From Exiguobacterium sp. SL-9 (GTDB lineage Bacteria > Bacillota > Bacilli > Exiguobacteriales > Exiguobacteriaceae), in assembly GCF_004336985.1 (NCBI RefSeq), contig NZ_SJUO01000001.1:124001-188000 (forward strand): 64,000 bases of DNA. The letters are read 5' to 3'. Position 1 is the stretch's first letter; each line of letters begins with the position of its first letter. Made by a program: the position numbers and the translations under genes. The notes under the pieces were generated by a model. The model did no database searches. It had not been told where the DNA came from and was given only the letters and a program-made list of their open reading frames with translations. Below are positions 62,198 to 64,000 of the stretch, piece after piece.

Positions 62198-63520
62198 ATG
62201 ATGAATGCTGTCTTATTAGCTGTTATCGTATTATTCGCTCTCGCGATCAGTCGGGTTCACATCGTCTTGTCGCTCATCCTCGCCGCAATCGTCGGCGGTC
62301 TCGTCGGAGGACTCGGTTTCAACGACACGTTGACCGCCTTTAGTGACGGACTTGGCGGAGGGGCAACCATCGCCCTCAGTTACGCGCTACTCGGCGCGTT
62401 CGCCGTCGGTTTGTCAAAAACCGGGCTACCCGATGTCCTCGCCGAGAAGTTGATCGGCATGTCCGGTCGCGACGTCACCGGGAAGAGCGTGGCGCGCGTC
62501 AAGGCGTTATTGCTATCGTTCTTATTATTGCTTGCCATCAGTTCGCAGAACGCTTTACCGATTCACATCGCGTTCATCCCGATTGTCATCCCGCCGCTCC
62601 TCGTGCTCTTTAACGAGTTGAAGCTCGACCGTCGTCTCGTGGCGACGATCCTTACGTTCGGTCTCGTCACGCCGTATATGTTACTTCCGGTCGGATTCGG
62701 CGGCATTTACTTGAATGAGATTTTGCTACCAAACGTGGAAACGAACGGCATGGCCGTCGGTGATGTCAATATTGTCAGCATCATGGCCATCCCAGCCCTC
62801 GGGATGCTCGTCGGTCTCGTCACCGCCTTCTTCCACTACCGGAAGCCACGGACGTACGATACGATTCAACTCGGGCCAACCGATTACGAGATTCGGACGT
62901 TGAGCCCGCTCAAAATCTGGCTCACAGCTGCCGTCGTCCTCGTCGTGCTCGTCGTTCAACTTCAGACCGAATCGATGATCGCATCGGCCGTCACAGGACT
63001 CATCTTGTTGACGCTGCTTCGCCTCATCCCTTGGTCAGAGGCAGACGACATCTTCACGAGCGGGATGCGCATGATGGCTTTCATCGGCTTCGTCATGATT
63101 GCAGCGAGCGGTTTCGCCGCCGTCATTCGCGCGACCGGTGCCATCGACCCGCTCGTCAGTGGCGCTAGCGGTATCATGGGCGACTCACAATTTGTCGCCG
63201 CACTCGTCATGCTCCTCGTCGGACTCGTGATCACGCTAGGTATCGGTTCGAGTTTCTCGACGATTCCAATCATCGCGGCCATCTTCGTCCCGCTTTGCAT
63301 CCAGTACGGATTCTCGGTCGAGGCGACAATCGCCATTATCGGGACGGCCGGTGCACTCGGTGACGCTGGTAGCCCGGCGAGTGACTCGACGCTCGGACCG
63401 ACGAGCGGGTTGAATGCAGACGGTCAACACGACCACTTGCGTGAGACGGTGTGGCCGACGTTCCTCCACTACAACATCCCGCTCATCGTCTTCGGCTTGA
63501 TCGCCGCCATGGTGTTGTAA
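62198..63520 (+). CDS. Na+/H+ antiporter family transporter (YuiF-like)
   Basis: This protein of about 440 residues has eleven to twelve membrane segments and belongs to the NhaC/Na_H_antiport_2 group (Bacillus YuiF). Marks include ISSQNALPIHIAFIPIVIPPLL and a C-terminal GDAGSPASDSTLGPTSG. Substrate could be Na+/H+ or an amino acid with Na+. Start ATG 62198 after AAAGGTG; codons from 62189 are also open. Confidence 0.8.
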   Translation: MMNAVLLAVIVLFALAISRVHIVLSLILAAIVGGLVGGLGFNDTLTAFSDGLGGGATIALSYALLGAFAVGLSKTGLPDVLAEKLIGMSGRDVTGKSVARVKALLLSFLLLLAISSQNALPIHIAFIPIVIPPLLVLFNELKLDRRLVATILTFGLVTPYMLLPVGFGGIYLNEILLPNVETNGMAVGDVNIVSIMAIPALGMLVGLVTAFFHYRKPRTYDTIQLGPTDYEIRTLSPLKIWLTAAVVLVVLVVQLQTESMIASAVTGLILLTLLRLIPWSEADDIFTSGMRMMAFIGFVMIAASGFAAVIRATGAIDPLVSGASGIMGDSQFVAALVMLLVGLVITLGIGSSFSTIPIIAAIFVPLCIQYGFSVEATIAIIGTAGALGDAGSPASDSTLGPTSGLNADGQHDHLRETVWPTFLHYNIPLIVFGLIAAMVL

Positions 63521-63613
63521 TCACTTCCGATTGCGCCGTGCGTAAATCGTGCCGAGCAAGACGAGTACGAATAAAAACCAAATCCCGGTATACATGAGGA
63601 TTTCTATAATCAT
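63521..63613 (-). CDS. 30-residue single-pass membrane protein
   Basis: ATG 63613 to TGA 63521 encodes MIIEILMYTGIWFLFVLVLL, then GTIYARRNRK: one membrane segment and a basic tail. TAGGAGGAATCAGAG before the ATG is close to an ideal ribosome site. It faces the YuiF-like gene, its stop one base past that gene's stop. No known family. Confidence 0.65.
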   Translation of the reverse strand: MIIEILMYTGIWFLFVLVLLGTIYARRNRK

Positions 63614-63639
63614 CTCTGATTCCTCCTAAATATCCATGT

Positions 63640-63667
63640 AAAAAAGGAGCGACGATTTCGTCGCTCC
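63640..63667 (-). terminator. terminator of gltD
   Basis: GGAGCGACGA pairs with TCGTCGCTCC; on the minus strand TTTTTT follows. Confidence 0.85.
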
Positions 63668-63670
63668 TTT

Positions 63671-64000
63671 TCATGATGAAGTTTTTAGCTGGTGTTGACA
63701 AGTATTCAAGTATCCGTCGACGGTATCCGCGACTTCTCGGCCTTCTCGGATCGCCCAAACAATCAAACTTTGTCCCCGTCTCGCATCCCCTGCGACAAAC
63801 ACACCCTCGACGTTCGACGTATAGTCATGGTTCGCCTCGATACCGACTTTCCGGAGCTCTCGCTCCGGTCGTTCGAATCCAATGGCGACGAGCACAAGAT
63901 CGGCTGGATACGTCTTGACCGAACCGTCGACGACGAAGAACGTCGCCTGTCCGTCCGGTTTGACGATTTTCTCCATCCGCTCCGTCTCAATCCCGACGAC
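63671..64000 (-). CDS. gltD: glutamate synthase small subunit, C-terminal part (partial)
   Basis: The last 109 residues of a protein that continues past the right edge; the frame is open from base 64000. LVLVAIGFERPERELRKVGIEA and VEGVFVAGDARRGQSLIVWAIREGREVA are the FAD/NADPH-domain end of the small (beta) subunit of glutamate synthase, which passes electrons from NADPH to the large subunit. In Bacillus the gene is called gltB. Its terminator follows directly. Confidence 0.88.
   Translation of the reverse strand, partial: VVGIETERMEKIVKPDGQATFFVVDGSVKTYPADLVLVAIGFERPERELRKVGIEANHDYTSNVEGVFVAGDARRGQSLIVWAIREGREVADTVDGYLNTCQHQLKTSS

Noticed and set aside
1-64000. prophage, insertion sequences, CRISPR arrays, rRNA operons
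   Set aside because: No transposase, integrase, phage structural gene, regular repeat-spacer array or rRNA sequence was seen.

Overview
The window looks like chromosomal core and near-core DNA of a low-to-mid GC member of the Bacillota, most like Exiguobacterium. This is an inference from gene content and style: about half G+C, strong AGGAGG-type ribosome binding sites, frequent TTG and GTG starts, many hairpin-plus-T terminators, and Bacillus-type regulatory sites (cre, Rex, Zur and SigD-like). No rRNA, phage, insertion sequence, CRISPR array or integrase is visible. One tRNA gene (tRNA-Thr, anticodon GGT) is present. A partial gene lies at each end.

Layout. 1-9.4 kb: small single genes, including a SUKH-like protein, membrane proteins, an MFS transporter, hydrolases, a second-type UMP kinase, a membrane protein with a degenerate GGDEF domain, a nitrilase-fold protein, acetyltransferases and a chromosomal Arr rifampin ADP-ribosyltransferase. 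It ends in an AT-richer patch with DUF7674-like and SRPBCC genes. 9.4-17.7 kb: an orphan pair of peptide/nickel-type ABC permeases, several membrane proteins (DUF817, DUF457), a WYL regulator, and a tandem pair of related secreted/cytosolic small proteins. 17.8-22.7 kb: a sucrose utilisation set, scrR-scrK-scrA-scrB, with a LacI-type operator pair. 22.7-31.9 kb: a manganese-type CDF exporter, an RsmJ-like methyltransferase, an M6 metalloprotease (immune inhibitor A type), tRNA-Thr, a queuosine-precursor transporter and a PilZ protein. 31.9-46.4 kb: a P-type ATPase, a PTS_EIIC_2/PfoR-like membrane protein, a FemAB-like protein, an IolW-like dehydrogenase, OsmC, cardiolipin synthase, a PAS-GGDEF diguanylate cyclase, and a chemoreceptor behind a SigD-type promoter. 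46.5-50.2 kb: fruR-fruK-fruA with DeoR-type repeats and a cre site. 51.3-57.8 kb: a complete peptide/nickel/metallophore-type ABC importer followed by a MATE exporter and a small membrane protein, driven by a promoter carrying two Zur boxes. 57.8-64 kb: adhE with Rex and cre sites, a MarR regulator, a YebC/YeeI-family protein, a YuiF-type antiporter, and the end of gltD.

How the parts work together. Carbon flow is served by two PTS operons (sucrose and fructose) and the fermentative AdhE, with CcpA and redox (Rex) signals visible upstream. Cyclic-di-GMP is served by one intact diguanylate cyclase, one PilZ receptor and one inactive GGDEF protein that keeps its inhibitory RxxD site. The most striking unit is the zinc-controlled importer/exporter operon at 51.3-57.8 kb. 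It resembles opine-metallophore (Cnt-type) uptake systems, but has a MATE exporter and no metallophore biosynthesis genes in view.
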